Source of the DNA: Rhizopus sp. PT2906 | Taxonomy: Eukaryota; Mucoromycota; Mucoromycetes; Mucorales; Rhizopodaceae | Assembly (NCBI GenBank): GCA_025529335.1 | Contig: JAMYHX010000041.1 | Location: 62,001 to 126,000, forward strand | Reading direction: 5' to 3' | Length of the DNA stretch: 64,000 nucleotides | Shown: positions 12,114 through 24,600 of the stretch, in pieces | How the letters are laid out: each line of letters starts with the position of its first letter | Position numbering within the stretch: the stretch's first letter is position 1 | Notes under the pieces: model-generated | Databases searched by the model: none | What the model saw: only the letters and a program-made list of their open reading frames with translations | What the model was told of the DNA's origin: nothing | Made by a program: the position numbers and the translations under genes

Positions 12114-12558
12114 TTACTCCCTGTATGGATAAATAGTCCAAGATTCCCATACTTTATTTTTGACATAAGGATCATTTCTGATCATCTCTTCAACCTCTTC
12201 AATCGTCTCTCCTGTACAAATCATGGCACTTCCTTTCATTTTACCCGTCTTTTTTATACATATTAAATTGTTGTTACAACCATTGTTTATGTCATTATAC
12301 CTCATGTGAATCCAGAATAGCTCCTCCTGTAATGATCGTACCTCTCTTCTTCAATTCAGTAGCACCGTCAAGATGCTTGTTACGTACTTCAAGTCGACGC
12401 TGTAAACACTCAGGGTCACTAAAATCCTTGGCAATAACAACAAACTTTTTGGGAGCTGTAAAAAGTGTTATTCATACAATCTTATAAAGTTTCTCTTCAT
12501 TTGAACCTAATAAAGGACATTTCGTCGAAAATGCTCGTGATTGTCTCAAAAGACTCAT
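12114..12558 (-). CDS. YCII-related domain protein, probably mitochondrial
   Basis: Three exons: 12558-12507, 12455-12301, 12248-12114, giving 113 aa. The first exon encodes a basic, hydroxylated leader (MSLLRQSRAFSTKCPLL), typical of a mitochondrial presequence. The rest is one YCII-type domain: FVVIAKDFSDPECLQRRLEV, then RNKHLDGA, GTIITGGAILDS, GKMKGSAMICTGET, VEEMIRNDPYV and WESWTIYPY. The ferredoxin-like fold binds small ligands, and family members act as small cytosolic or organellar enzymes of mostly unknown reaction. The histidine in HLDGA and the aspartate in NDPYV are the positions usually proposed as active-site residues. It is not functionally tied to its neighbours; the MFS gene on the same strand starts 1.9 kb upstream and ends 93 bases before this start. 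Confidence 0.85.
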
Positions 12559-12650
12559 CTTGTGTGAAAGAGATGTAAAATACACACGACTTTAAACACC
12601 GATATGTTCTTATTGTACCTGATCAACATGAAAGTTACGTGTTTTAATAT

Positions 12651-14419
12651 TTATAGGATATAAGGACGGGTTCTATTTCCAGATACTCCGTCTCTTTCTA
12701 TAATAGAATTTTCTCTTGATAAATGACATCTCAAGCAAAATGCACAGATAGCTGCCAGAACCATCGCTCCTCCATTTATCATGTTGGATCCAACATATCT
12801 TGGTGCGTCAGAGGGCCATCCAGAGTAAAGAACAAAGGTACAGATTAAGGCTCCAAAGTTAGCTACGGAGGATACAATACCTGTGGCAGAAGCAACCTCT
12901 ATAGGATCTTCTTTTGAATTGGCTGTCCAGGCCATACTCTTGAAAAAAAAAAGGTTATTATGGTTCATCTCTTCTTTGTTTTTGCCTTACTAAAGGAACA
13001 GTCGGATATGTGCCACCTGCGACTACCATCAAACCAAAATAACGAGCTCCAACAGATGGAGAAAAGCTTAAAACACAGAATCCAATAAATGATGTGAGTG
13101 AGCAGCCTACTATAAACCATCCTCGATTATTGAAACGATCACTACAGTGAGTGATGGTATAGACCATGAGGCCACCGAATACATAAGGAGGTATGCTCAT
13201 CAAACTGACTTGAATAGAAGTAAAGGATCCAATCTGTTGAACTATTTTTGGTATAAAATAACCCAAAGACGTAGCTGCCATCACGGGTGTGAAGTAGAGC
13301 ACGCAGAATATCCACACTTTAAAATCTTTCAATTCTCCAAATACTTGTTTGAAATTACGTTTCAGGTTTCTTTCCTCAATCGATTCTTCTCTTGTTGATA
13401 CTTCCAATCTTCTTTGAACTCTTGCCCGCTCATCCTCATTTAAGAATCGAGTTGATTTCTCAGGTGTGGATGGCAGGTAGAATATGGTAGCAATTCCAAA
13501 CAATAAAGAGACGAGCGCAGAAATTAAAAATAACCATTGCCAACCATACAAGTTCCCCTTTGTGTCAATCAATTGCACTCCTGCTGAAATAAGCCCGCCT
13601 ACAGCACCAGATGCAGGTCCAGCCAGATAAGTGACCCCAATTCGACTAGAAATCTCGTCTGGTCTGTACCATAACGTGTTGTAGTAGGCTAATTAAAGAG
13701 GGTAAGTGTCTTTTTTTTTCTTTGGAAGCTTTTTTCTATATATTCATTTTACTAATTCCTAAAATACACAATTCGATATCAATTTATATTCAATGGGTCA
13801 TCTTTGTAGTTTTTCATACCTGGCCAGAATCCAGCTTCAAATACACCCTATAAAAACATGATGCTTAGTGTTCATTTTCTCTTTTAGGATAAGCAAAATA
13901 CCAATAAAAAACGTAAAAGATAAAAATGCCATGGCCGCGAAATAGCCGCCATACAACCAGTGACAATACTCCAAGTGATCATGATACGAGCAATCCAGTG
14001 AGCAGGATTCACATGAGCCATCATCAGATTAGATGGTACTTCAAAGATCTATTATTGTTGTTGTTGTTACCACTTTTGACTTGGATAATATGATGTCAAC
14101 ATACGATATAACCAACATAGAATAGACCCAGTCCAATATTATTTTGTTGAGGGGTAAGTCCAGAGGTATCCGCCAACGTGTGTTTTTCGGCATGATTCAT
14201 AGTCATTGCAAATCCAACATTGGATCTATCTTCTACAGATAAAAAGTAGAGTATAAATATCCATGGCACTATACGCCAGTCAAGCTTTCTTAGTAATTTT
14301 TTTTCTTGATCTCGGTCAATAGTCTTGTCATCAGTTGATTCCGTCGTTTGGTTGCTTTGAACCGATGTATTCGAACGTTGTCTAATGTCTATTTTTGTAG
14401 AATATGGCCCATCCATCAT
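12651..14419 (-). CDS. MFS permease of the allantoate/nicotinate (ACS, Dal5-like) family
   Basis: Five exons: 14419-14105, 14048-13902, 13847-13820, 13688-12991, 12938-12651, giving 491 aa; exon 3 is only 28 nt. I start at the ATG at 14419 (MMDGPYSTK). The soluble N-terminus precedes WRIVPWIFILYFLSVEDRSN, the TM1/loop signature of anion:cation symporters. Further motifs are WSIVTGCMAAISRPWHFYLL, GVFEAGFWP and YYNTLWYRPDE. A central cytoplasmic loop (STREESIEERNLKRNFKQV) separates two six-helix halves. The family takes up small organic anions such as allantoate, nicotinate or biotin precursors at the plasma membrane; the substrate cannot be read from sequence. It is divergently transcribed from the DUF1647-like gene across 324 bases. 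Confidence 0.87.
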
Positions 14420-14743
14420 TGACAATAAAAAAAGAAAAAAGGACAATTTTAACAAATTCTTTTTTATTTATTCAGCCACTGATTCAGATAGGTTGTCAAT
14501 ACCATCGTTAAAGAAACACATATTGACATTAACGTGACCCTTACACAATTTTGTAGCACAAATTTTAAAATAAAACTCCATATAATTAACCCTTTTCTTT
14601 CTCTTTTTAGCTGCCTCCTTGTTTTTTTTTTTTTTTCCTTTTTCTTTCTTCTCGCCTGTATACCTTCTTTTCACTCTCTTTCTTTTTTTTTTTCTTTCTT
14701 TCTCTCTGTGCGTGTCTATGGAAAAATAACTGATATATTAAAA

Positions 14744-15924
14744 ATGTCATTTAATCTAATCATGAATCGATCAAAGCAATTTTTGTTTATTCAAATCATG
14801 TGTCTGTGTTTACTTGGATACTTCCTAACGACAACAGTAAAAGATTATCACAAATACTTTAGTAACACTAAAAGTAAATTATACAAATTTGGATAAAAAG
14901 TAATATAAAAGTAATACAGAATTCATTATTTTTTTTTAGGTATCCATGGCAATAAATCAAGACAGTATCCCTATACGATCATTACAGGGTCAAGTGCAAA
15001 CCATTTGTGTTCTCTAGAAAGCTTCTTGTATTCTTTAAATGAGATAAAACCTACTGTAGAAGACCATCAATTTCCAAGAGTTGTTGTTTATAATATCGGG
15101 ATGAACAGAACTCAGTTACCAGTATTAGACCAACTTCAAGCTAATGGATTAGTGGATGAGGTTATCTTATTTGATCATGAACGATATCCTCGCTTTTGGG
15201 ATGTTGCTATTGACGCAGGTCAATATGCTTGGAAGACAGGTATCGTCAATGATGCTCGTGTACGATATGGCGGAATTCTCGTGTGGCTTGATGCTGGAAA
15301 TCAAGTAACAACTGAATTTATCCTCAATATTCCCAATATCATCACTCAGGACTACCAAGGATTTTGGTCACCCAAGAGTACATCCTACATGGGCAAATGG
15401 ACTCATCCGGGCATGTTTAAATTTTTTAAGGCAAATATTAAGGAATATAAGTACAAGTCAAATTGTAATGGAGCAGCCATTGGATTTGACACGACAAATT
15501 CAACCATTGTGAATGATATCATCCTTCCATGGTTTGAATGTGGTTTACAAAAGGACTGTATTGCTCCACCTGGTTCTTCAAGAGCAAACCATAGACAAGA
15601 TCAGGCGGTTCTTACTTATCTTGCTTATGCACATGGACATCAATGTACTGAACACATACATAACTTTAATCTGCAAACACATCGTGATGTGGCCTGTAGG
15701 TCCACTTTGATGGAGCTTGACTTGCAAAATAAATTACATCATCCGTCTGCAATAGGTATATGCACGATATATAACTTTATCTATATAATTTAACCCCCTC
15801 ATCCTCAATAGATTCACCAAAATGGGAACGTGCAAACACGATAGAATTGTATAATCATCCAGAATGGAAGTATCCTGAGGATCAAGTGCCTGTCAACATA
15901 AGAAAGCCCAGCATACCATTATAA
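14744..15924 (+). CDS. DUF1647-like type II membrane protein, putative glycosyltransferase
   Basis: Three exons: 14744-14873, 14940-15755, 15812-15924, giving 352 aa. A signal-anchor helix (FIQIMCLCLLGYFLTT, about residues 14-31) puts the rest in the secretory lumen. The lumenal part has YTIITGSSANHLCSLESF, RVVVYNIGM, ILFDHERYPRFWD, YAWKTGIV, GGILVWLDAGNQV, GFWSPKSTS and TDHPGM-type KWTHPGMF. These resemble the DUF1647 family, a glycosyltransferase-like group of Golg/ER type II proteins. WLDAGN occupies the place of a DxD-like metal motif but lacks the second Asp. Cysteines at NCNGAA, FECGLQKDC and GHQC could pair. Donor and acceptor are unknown; the enzyme role is inferred from fold resemblance only. 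Confidence 0.7.
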
Positions 15925-15975
15925 ATACCATTCAAATAAACTATATACATTTCTTTTCTCTTTTTCCTTTATTGC

Positions 15976-16726
15976 TTAAACTGGTTTAGCACATTTTCTC
16001 AGTTCGATGGTCTTTGTCTTGGGACATTGCATTTCCTGCCAGGAAATGGGTATCATGGGTACACCAGCAACACTCATAGCAAAGATAACACCTAATTCGT
16101 TTTTGGCTGTTGACAAGATATAAGATCGTGCATCACCCAAGGAAATGACCTCTGCCTTGATGATATCACCAGGTCTAAACGAGTTGTATATCTTGACCTT
16201 GTCTTTTTCTGCTGCACGGACATCTTGTGTTCTATATTTCTAGAGATTAGAACAAGAATCATTATATCGATAGAAAAGGTGACATGTTACCGGATAATTC
16301 CCATGAAATCTTCTTTACAAGGCGCATCATCTACAATCATGATGGCAATCATGGCTTGATGAGGTGCAACACGAATAACTTTACCCGTAATCTATATATA
16401 CATTAAGCCACTTAATCAAGCAATAAATTAGAATTGTGTGTTTTTTTTTTACCACACTACCAACTTCTGGTACAGCTGATTGTTCTTTTTCTTTAGATAC
16501 TCTGATTGTAGGTAACTGTTGATCAAACAATAAGTCAAAAAAAAAAAAAACAAGGGCTACATTATTCAGATCTTACTCCTCCATCCTTTGATTGATCAAT
16601 GTATCGTTGTCCAACAACACTTGCATAAAGTAATCCATCGCGCTCATATGTGCCTGGACCTTGTATATAATCAGCAGCGTAACCGAGACGCTGACCAGGT
16701 GTCACTGCTTCTGTCTTCTTGGCCAT
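15976..16726 (-). CDS. CSL4: Exosome complex subunit Csl4
   Basis: Four exons: 16726-16577, 16515-16453, 16391-16291, 16231-15976, giving 189 aa, the usual size. An N-terminal domain (VTPGQRLGYAADYIQGPGTY, YERDGLLYASVVG) is followed by an S1 RNA-binding domain (GKVIRVAPHQAMIAIMIVDD, FMGIIRTQDVRAAEKDKV, SFRPGDIIKAEVISLGDARS). The C-terminal ribbon has ELGVIFAMS and ISWQEMQCPKTKTIELRKC. The exon 4 acceptor was chosen at 16232 because it restores the conserved run GIIRTQDVRA; an acceptor eight bases earlier breaks the frame. Csl4 is one of three cap proteins of the RNA exosome in 3'-5' RNA processing and decay. The first intron contains a run of A that is T on the plus strand. Confidence 0.95.
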
Positions 16727-16773
16727 ACTATTTCAAAAAAGAACGAAAAAGTAAAGATTTTGTCGGCTTTTTA

Positions 16774-18557
16774 TTATTTATTTAGGGAATTGTGTCCCTC
16801 AATGGGCGAATGATATCTTAATACGAGTATATCAACATGACGATAATAGACATAGTAAATGCATTCAGGACTGATCGTGTCATGTATCTCTTTAGATTTT
16901 TTAAACGTTAATTCTTTGTACTTTCCATTTTGCAATTGATAGCATATGCGCTCCCCTATGGCTTGTTACAGATACATATTTAGTAGTTAGAAACAAACTT
17001 TATAATGTCATATCTTGCAAATCTACTACTATTTTTTTTCTTTCCAAGGTCATATCAGCAAAAGTAGTAATATCATACAAACGCAATTCTTTCAGATTCT
17101 GATAGCTAGTAGAAAGGCTGTGAAGGATGGAAGCATGGATTTCAGATTCATAAATATGTAGGCGTTGTGATGAGCTATGGGTGTAACCACAAAACGGCTG
17201 CAAAATGCTAACAGAAAACTGTTGTTCTTGTAGTCGATAACACTTTTGAATAAACGAGTATAAAGAAGGAAACATCCCTACACCCCATGAGTCGGCTGAT
17301 ACATGCAACTTGTCAATGTTCGATATAGGCTGATACGTTTGAAGAGATAAGCCAGGTGCGTACGCATCAAGTTGACGTTTATGTTTGATTGTTTTTCTTG
17401 TTGATTGCTCCAAGCTTGTCTCGATTAGAAAGCTTCCTATATCGTCGGTTGTGAAAGTAAAGTATGCTAAATTATATGTCTCTTAATTCACTGAAGGTGG
17501 CCAAGAAATATGACTGAAACATTCCCTGATAAATGAGATAATCGCATCTGAGGGTATCCACAAATTACGCACAGTCAGCCTCAGCATAAGCGATTCTTTA
17601 GGGCTTGTCATCAAAAAGTGTAGTAATTGGCAATATATTTCATTTAGCTTCAAGAACGAACATGGCGGACAAACGGTGAGTGAGATGTCAGAGAGATTTA
17701 CAAATCTTTTGATGATATAATTGATAATTGTCTTGGGTATAAGTAATTCCGAGGTGTGAACCTCTAGTCGAAGCAGGGAGGGATAAGGATCATGGTCGAG
17801 TGGAAGGCTTATGCCCTCTTTCAGTTCAATCTCTGCAGAGAAATTTGACAGATAAACATAAAGTCTTGCATTGTAGTATGAATAAATGAAGATTATAAAG
17901 ACAAGCTTTCAAGCATTGGGAATGATTTTATAAATTGCGAATCTTTAACATCAGGTGGCGCGATGATTTCTTTGATAGAATCCTTGTATTTATAATAGTA
18001 AATCATTTCGGATTCGTCTGTAGGTTTTATCTCCCACGTAATGAAGATTCCACTTTATGCTGTCATCAATTTCAAGTAGATATTCCAGTACGCAACTTTC
18101 AAATCAAGGCATATGCATCACCAGGCGTATAACGTTCGGGAAATAATAGACTAACTGCACAAAGCCGTCAAATGTTATGTGTATCTCTAGCATGTCACCG
18201 TAGTTTCCATTGTAGCGAGTGCCTATGACCATAGTTTCAATGAATTGACCAACAGATGTTAGTACCATTTTCTCTGATAGGTTGTTAAGTTGCATAAAAT
18301 CTTCAGTGCGTATAGTTTGTAAGATGTACTTTTTCAAAAAAGCGTTTGGTGAAGAAGGAATGCCATTCTAAAAAGACAAGTCGCAAGACTGCTACTTCTT
18401 GTTTTACTGTTATATATTTGAACACCTTTTCCAGTGAATAAGTTGGCAAATGTACTATATGAGTTATTAATCGTTGAAAGAAAGACAAGAATAATAGACT
18501 TTGTTTATCAAAGCAATACTGATAATAGTCCCTTGTTCTGCTCCTACAGCTGAGCAA
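16774..18557 (-). pseudogene. Decayed F-box (LRR-like) protein gene
   Basis: Reading right to left, an F-box (HIVHLPTYSLEKVFKYITV, VLRLVFLEWHSFF) is followed at about 18310 by a frame change into LNNLSEKMVLTSVGQFIETM, with no usable intron. Stops interrupt at about 18104 and at several places to 17900. Open pieces with hydrophobic, leucine-rich periodicity then resume (YPSLLRLEVHTSELL, ISLTVCPPCSFLKLNE), ending in a 137-codon block (17413-17000) and a short tail (YHSPIEGHNSLNK) that stops at 16774. Mucoralean fungi carry large families of F-box/LRR-like proteins acting as SCF ubiquitin-ligase receptors; this looks like a dead member. The initiating codon is not clear (TTG at 18557; an upstream exon may exist). 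Confidence 0.6.
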
Positions 18558-18906
18558 TGCTGTACTATCCTTCTGTTTTATCAGAAAATAAAGGAATATA
18601 TCAATCCATAGATGATAATATGCACTGTACTGATTTTTTGTCTTATTTTTGCTTTACATTCAAAATATTACCATTCTATGACTCATTCTCCAATTGTAAT
18701 CATCTCAAATTTGAGAATAATTTTGCAATACGTGTTAAAGATGCTATACAATTATCCGCTATTTCACAAAAAAGATATGAAAAGAGGTATTTAGATAGTT
18801 TTTTTTTTTTTTTGTATATGTCGTCTTATTTCTTTTTCAGGGGACAGACCTACAGTGTTTTTATATAACAATAAAAAAAAAATAGCGACAGTGCTCAACA
18901 ATCAAA
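18558..18906. other. Intergenic, AT-rich, no gene seen
   Basis: About 350 bases. ORFs at 18557-18868 and 18612-18794 translate AT-rich sequence with no recognisable motif. A run of 17 T lies near 18801. Confidence 0.4.
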
Positions 18907-19590
18907 TCATTCGCAGGAGTGTTTATCAAAGTATTTCTTTAAGCCAGGATGATACGAGCCATTGATAAGTTTAACAAAACCAAAAGCATCTTTTGTATTT
19001 TCACTGTCATAAGGCAAAGTAAATTTGAGAATCTTCAATGTCATTCCAAAGCCGATGGCGTAGTCCTCATTTTGCCAACATGTTTTTGTCAATTTCAGCT
19101 TTAGGAAGAACTGGATCGTTTTCAAAATTCGAAACGATTTTATTTCAATCAATCACGGAGAAGAGACTCTTATAAATAAGACTTCTCTAATATCCGATGT
19201 CAACAAAGAACCACAGCTCATTAGTTTTCGTTCTTCAGTATTAATCTTTTGATAATTCTGATGTCTTGCGTAGATTGGATTTGCATTTTTCGTCAATACC
19301 TTTTGATTGTGGAATATGTCAAAGGTGCTTGTTCCATATGTCCAGAGTTAATCAAATATGAATCTTCGTCTTGAGAAATGAATACATCAGCGAGCTCACA
19401 ATGTTTGTAAATGTTTGGACCAGTAGAATCAATAAGAACTGGCGTAGATGAGGACGATTTTCATCATTTTCAATCACATCATCAAAGGAACTTTTTTTAG
19501 TCTATTACTAGCAACACAAGCCAAATTCTTAGCATCTATATCAGCAATAAGATTCATCTTTTTCTGCCGTTTCATTTTCTTTTCGAGTTT
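18907..19590 (-). pseudogene. Fragmentary coding remnant of unknown family
   Basis: On the minus strand, open pieces in different frames follow one another. First (19590-19470) is a lysine-rich stretch with NLIADIDAKNLACVASNRLK. Then (about 19460-19310) comes STPVLIDSTGPNIYKHCELA and SQDEDSYLINSGHMEQ. Last is an 81-codon block (19152-18907) with FGMTLKILKFTLPYD and LINGSYHPGLKKYF. Acidic/serine tracts and balanced residues suggest former coding sequence rather than chance, but stops and frame changes separate the pieces and I recognise no domain. It abuts MITE copy B, whose arrival may have separated it from a promoter. Confidence 0.3.
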
Positions 19591-19594
19591 TACG

Positions 19595-19927
19595 TCACTG
19601 AAGATTGATTTATAGGTTAATGCTACGGGCGCTACTTCTACCCACTACCTATGATGTCGTCCAACAAAGCTTTTCAATATGTAGCGTCAAACTAAATATG
19701 ACTTTATAAAGTTATCATCTTGGTTTGTTTCTTTTCAAGAAGAAGAAGAGATAAAAAGAAATGTTGTCAGTTTAATCAACCAAGATCATTCATGTGTAAT
19801 TATGATAAGTTCGTATTTTATATAAGAGAGACTGAACTGGATAGCCTTAGTTTAGACTTTGATAGTGTGAGGTTGTAAAGTGACAACATGGGTAGCATTG
19901 GCTTATTTTTGAGTGCACCAAGTGTTT
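19595..19927 (-). mobile_element. MITE copy B, inverted relative to copies A and C
   Basis: About 333 bp, the reverse complement of copies A and C. Starting at the left it reads GGTTAATGCTACGGGCGCTA, CACTACCTATGATGTCGTCC and AACAAAGCTTTTCAATATGT. The pyrimidine-rich tract of the other copies appears as GAAGAAGAAGAGATAAAAAG, followed by TAATTATGATAAG and finally CATTGGCTTATTTTTGAGTG at the right. The right terminus lacks about 15 bases present in copy C between GGGTAG and CATTGG. It lies between the remnant at 18907-19590 and the TIM17 promoter. Confidence 0.8.
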
Positions 19928-20110
19928 GCCTTTTTATATGGTTTAAATAAAAAAACATGTGTATCAAATACCTATTGAGTGCGGAGATTCATTCTTATAG
20001 CCTAATTGTGACTTGATTGCTCCAGAGAAAAGGAAGTCCTTTCACCCTGGAACTCAGAAGAAAAAAAAAAATAACTTTGCTTTTCTCATCCGAAAACTAT
20101 AGAATACAGA

Positions 20111-20742
20111 ATGGGACACTCTTCAGCAGATCACACTAGAGATCCTTGGTATGCTTATCGTCTATTTGCTTAATACAACTTGAAATTTCTTATTGAACCA
20201 TTTTCATTAGCCCTTGGGTCATTCTCAACGATTTAGGTGGTGCTTTTGTTATGGGTGCTGTTGGTGGTGGTATTTGGCATTCAGTAAAAGGTGCAAAGAA
20301 TTCACCTAGGGTAAAAAAAAGAGAGAGAAATAAAGTAATAATCATAATATACTTAGTCTATTCATCTTATCTAGGGAGAACGTTTGACTGGTGCAGTATC
20401 AGCCATGAAAGCCCGTGCACCTGTCTTGGGTGGCAATTTTGCTGTTTGGGGCGGTCTTTTCTCAACATTTGATTGCGGTCTAAAAGGCATCAGACAAAAG
20501 GAAGACCCTTGGAATTCTATTATCTCGGGTGGTTTAACCGGTGGCGTCCTGGCTGCTCGTGGAGGTATCAAGGCTGCTGGTGTCTCTGCAGTCGTTGGTG
20601 GTGCGCTTTTGGCTTTGATTGAGGGTGTTGGTATCGGTATTGCTAGATTAACTGCTGATCAAAATAAGCCTGTTATGCCTCAGGTAAGAATATATTGCCT
20701 TTATATATAATACGAATGTCTTATCTTTTGTTATAGATTTAG
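20111..20742 (+). CDS. TIM17: Mitochondrial inner membrane translocase subunit Tim17
   Basis: Four exons: 20111-20148, 20211-20310, 20375-20683, 20737-20742; the last holds one codon plus the stop. The product is 150 aa. Motifs are [59 protein letters not shown] and [16 protein letters not shown], with four predicted TM segments. The two conserved cysteines (DPCPW and TFDCG) can form the intermembrane-space disulfide known in Tim17. The Arg pair and negatively charged N-terminal residues (SADHTRDP) match the presequence-sensing end. Tim17 with Tim23 forms the presequence translocase channel of the inner mitochondrial membrane. Very high similarity to the family leaves little doubt. Confidence 0.97.
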
Positions 20743-20911
20743 ATTTTTGTTGTCAACTCAAAAAAGAAACTATACTATTACTTTGTAAATAAATTCACCC
20801 TAAAGTATTCTATAATTACCAAAGTACGATGTCCTCTCTGGACATCAATATATGCATAAAAAATACACATACACACACAACAACACCTTGGATAAAAAAA
20901 AGATGATTTGG

Positions 20912-20954
<43 letters not shown>

Positions 20955-21626
20955 AGAGAACGAGCAAGATATGTAATTTTATGAATCCATTTTTATACTT
21001 TTTATTTCTTTTGTTGCCTCGGTAACAAGAGATGTAGTCTAAATTACAATGTATGTTTTGTGTGTATATATACTATGTCTACATTCCTTTTTGGCTTTGT
21101 TTTTCTCACGCATTGAATGCATGAATACTATTAACTGTTTTCTCTGTAGGTATGCATGCAAATGATCTTAAAACCCTAATTGTATATAGAGACGTTTGGC
21201 ACCCTGATTTAATGATAACGGATCAGGGACAAACTATTGAATAAAATAACTCTCATCACCCCGTTCACAGTGAAAAGGAGATGAAGATCTCAACGATTTG
21301 TTGAGATAAAAACACCAAGCAACGAGGAGAACGATATCGAAAACTTTTGACAGATGAATTGTGATTTTCCTGGCAAGTACGGTGATCTTTCGTGAAGAAT
21401 AGCTCAACGATGGTGTTGCAATATTTATAATAGTGATACATATCTTTATTGTGATAAAAAGGACACAATGGCTTAATATCGTTCAAGCACACCTTAAAAC
21501 AGGGCAGAGAATTCATACATGTCCGGATAAAGCTCAACTCGAATTTTTGTAAAAAAAAAAAAAAAAAAAGGGCAAATTTCCTTTTCTTATTGTTCTCTTC
21601 TTGCCTTTTTTTTTTTTCTTATTTAA
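20743..21626. other. Intergenic with long poly(A) tract, no gene seen
   Basis: About 880 bases, carrying the TIM17 3' region, a 37-base A run at 20916-20952 and a second A run near 21550. An ORF on the minus strand (21537-21265) starts with TTG, is Cys- and His-rich (CFKVCLNDIKPLCPFYHNKD) and matches nothing I know; I do not call it. Confidence 0.45.
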
Positions 21627-24600
21627 ATGAAAATATCGCACAACCCTTCACTATGGCTACCTCTTTCCTTCAAGTTGGCAAATTACCTACGAGAGAATGA
21701 AATACATAAGCGCTTTTTGACTATAAATGAATCAGTTTACTTTGAATGTGCCCTTGAATCATTCGCTACATGGATAGCGTTTATCAGTTATAAGCAAGCT
21801 AATGAAGAATCTGTTCAGCATAAAATTGAAACAACAGTGTTCAGGGTGAGATCGATGCTCAGTGAACAGCTTATACCCCACTTATTTTACACAAACAAAG
21901 TCTGCTGTCAACTTGTTCCCTTGGATATACTCTTGGAAGAAGCACAGAGTGTTGAACTGCCGAACGAATCAGAAATTGCTGAAAGTTGGCAATTATATCT
22001 GGAGACACACATAAATTCAAAGCAAACACCAGCATCTCCATCGGTGACTGACGCAGATCCTGTTACGACGATGACAACAACAACAACAGATGACAATATG
22101 ACCAAAGAAAAAGAGGATTCACAGGAGCAGGACAACAGTGAAGAAGTACCCATCAAGACCGAAGAAGAGATGAGAGATATAAATGAGACGAGCAAACTGA
22201 ACCAGCCAACAGAAACAGATACAAAGAATGGTAAAACAATTATTCATAAAACGTAAAGCACGGTCTCTAAGCTCTTTTCAATAGTAACAGAAAAGATGAT
22301 GCCTGCAAACGATGATATTATACTAGAAGAAATCACAACAGTAGCCGACAGTGTACCAATCATAGACGTCTTTCATACATTGGAACTTGACAGGGCAGCT
22401 ATGATCGAACAGCGTAAACTTGAGGTATACACAAATACACGCATGACTTAGTTGGATGTTTATGTAACAATTTGAATCTAATAAACACGTATCATAGGAA
22501 TTTGAAGCTCAAGAGGAACTGAATGAAGCCGAAGAAGAAAAAGAGAACTCGACTGCTAAATCGGTATGTCTACATATACTTTACTTCATACCAATATATA
22601 TATATATATATATTCATACATAACCTCATAGCTGTCTATGTTTAATGCAGATGGAAATTTCAATTTGAAGGTATATAAACAGCTGTCTCCCTCCCTTTTT
22701 TTTATGAACTCCCTTTTAAAATCGATTTATCCAGTATTTACTTCAAGGCATAGTCGCCAACAGACAAAAGACGTCATTATCAGATCGAGAACTACAAAAT
22801 CTTTTATCAGACTTTAGGCCGCATCGATCGAAATGGGCAAGTGACGAACGCGTTGGACAAGAGGAGTTATACGAAGCATGCGAGAAAGTGTTAACGGACC
22901 TAAAGAACTATACTGAACACTCTACGCCATTTTTGAATAAAGTGAGCAAGCGCGAAGCACCTGATTACTTTGAAGGTATCTTATCTGCATCTTTGATTTG
23001 AATAACATTGTAACGACTGTTTCTATTTTAGTAATAAAGAAACCCATGGACCTTGGAACAGTAACTAAAAAGATGAAAAACCTTTGCTACAGATCAAAAA
23101 AGGAATTCGCAGATGATTTGTTTTTGATATATGACAACTGTCTGATGTACAATACAAATTCTGTAAGTAAAAAATAATAATAATAATGGGGTGTTTGTAG
23201 AACTGAAAAGTTCCCTAGGCAAGTGAATATAGAAAACATGCCATAGCAATGAGACGAAAGACAGAAAGATTATTGACAAGAGTACCTGATATTACAATCA
23301 AGGACAGGATGGACAATGAGATAGAGGAAGAGGGGGATGAAATAAGTGAAGAAGAAGAAAATGAACCCCAAAAGCGTCCCTCCAAAAAGGTAAGCATACA
23401 TACACTATTTCATGATTCTACATGATTTTTCTAAATATGATTCTCAGTCTTCTGGGAAACATACAGTGTCATCAAAGACTGGCCCTATATCTTCAGAATC
23501 AATCGAACGTCATTCGCGAGAAAGATCAATCACCCGTGGATCAAGTGCGGCACCATTTCCGGGCGATATGAGTGATGCAGAAAGTGTTCCTGACATTGGT
23601 GTGTCTCAAAAGTCATATGGAGGAAAGACAGTAGGAAATCAAGCAAGTGATGAAAATATAGATCTAGAGCAGGAAGATAAAAAGCTAGGAGAAGAAATAG
23701 AAGCGGATATGGGTGAATTACAGGATCAGATATGGAGAGAAAAGACAAAAAAGACAAGAGCTAGGTTCACGTCTGATGTCGAAAAACAATACCAGTATTC
23801 ATTTGGTGAGCGAGAAGCTCTAGTAAGATCAGGATTAGACATGGAAAGATTTTCGGCTATACAGCATTTACATGATGAGTCAGAGTCAATCATTAAGCTT
23901 ATACGATGTGAAAATGAAAAACTGATAAAATGGATCGATCGCAGGCCAAACAATGTCACTGCTTATGATCATCTTGATTTGGACTCGAGCGATGACGAAA
24001 ATCTTGATGCTTTCTTTTCAAGAAAAATAGCCAAGCCAGATAAATCCGTAGATGATTCAGCCAAGACAGATTTATTTCTTCCAGAGTACAAGATCACTAG
24101 TGGATTGCCCGAAATAGATGGGGTGCCAGAAGATCTAGTGGAATCGAGACGGGATGAAGGGTTTTTTGATGAGGCAGACTTAAGGCAGAGCGTAGATTCG
24201 ACAGAAGAACTATCAGATGTTTCATTTGACATATACCCGGAACTTGCATTTCCAAACTATGGGTTGATGCCCATGATTGATCGCAACATACAGACATTGG
24301 AAAAGATAAGACTAACATATGCAAAGTGCAATGCCATCAAGAATAACACATCCGTAATACTATGGCATTTTTTTGATGATAATGAACTGTTTGCTCATCC
24401 TTTCTTTATATATTAGATATCATCACTAACATCATCCATGAGCATTGATTCCCCTTCTACAATTGAGTCTGTTGATACTCCTCTTGAAGGCTCGAGTGTA
24501 TCCAAGATACCGCCTATTTCTTTGACTAGTGAGACTGGCTACCGCATGTGCCAACGAGTGATCTCAAAGCTGCTGACTCACGCTGGATTTGAAGGAACGA

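Noticed and set aside
21265..21537. 90-codon Cys/His-rich minus-strand ORF
   Set aside because: Starts with TTG, lacks a regular zinc-finger spacing and matches nothing recognised.
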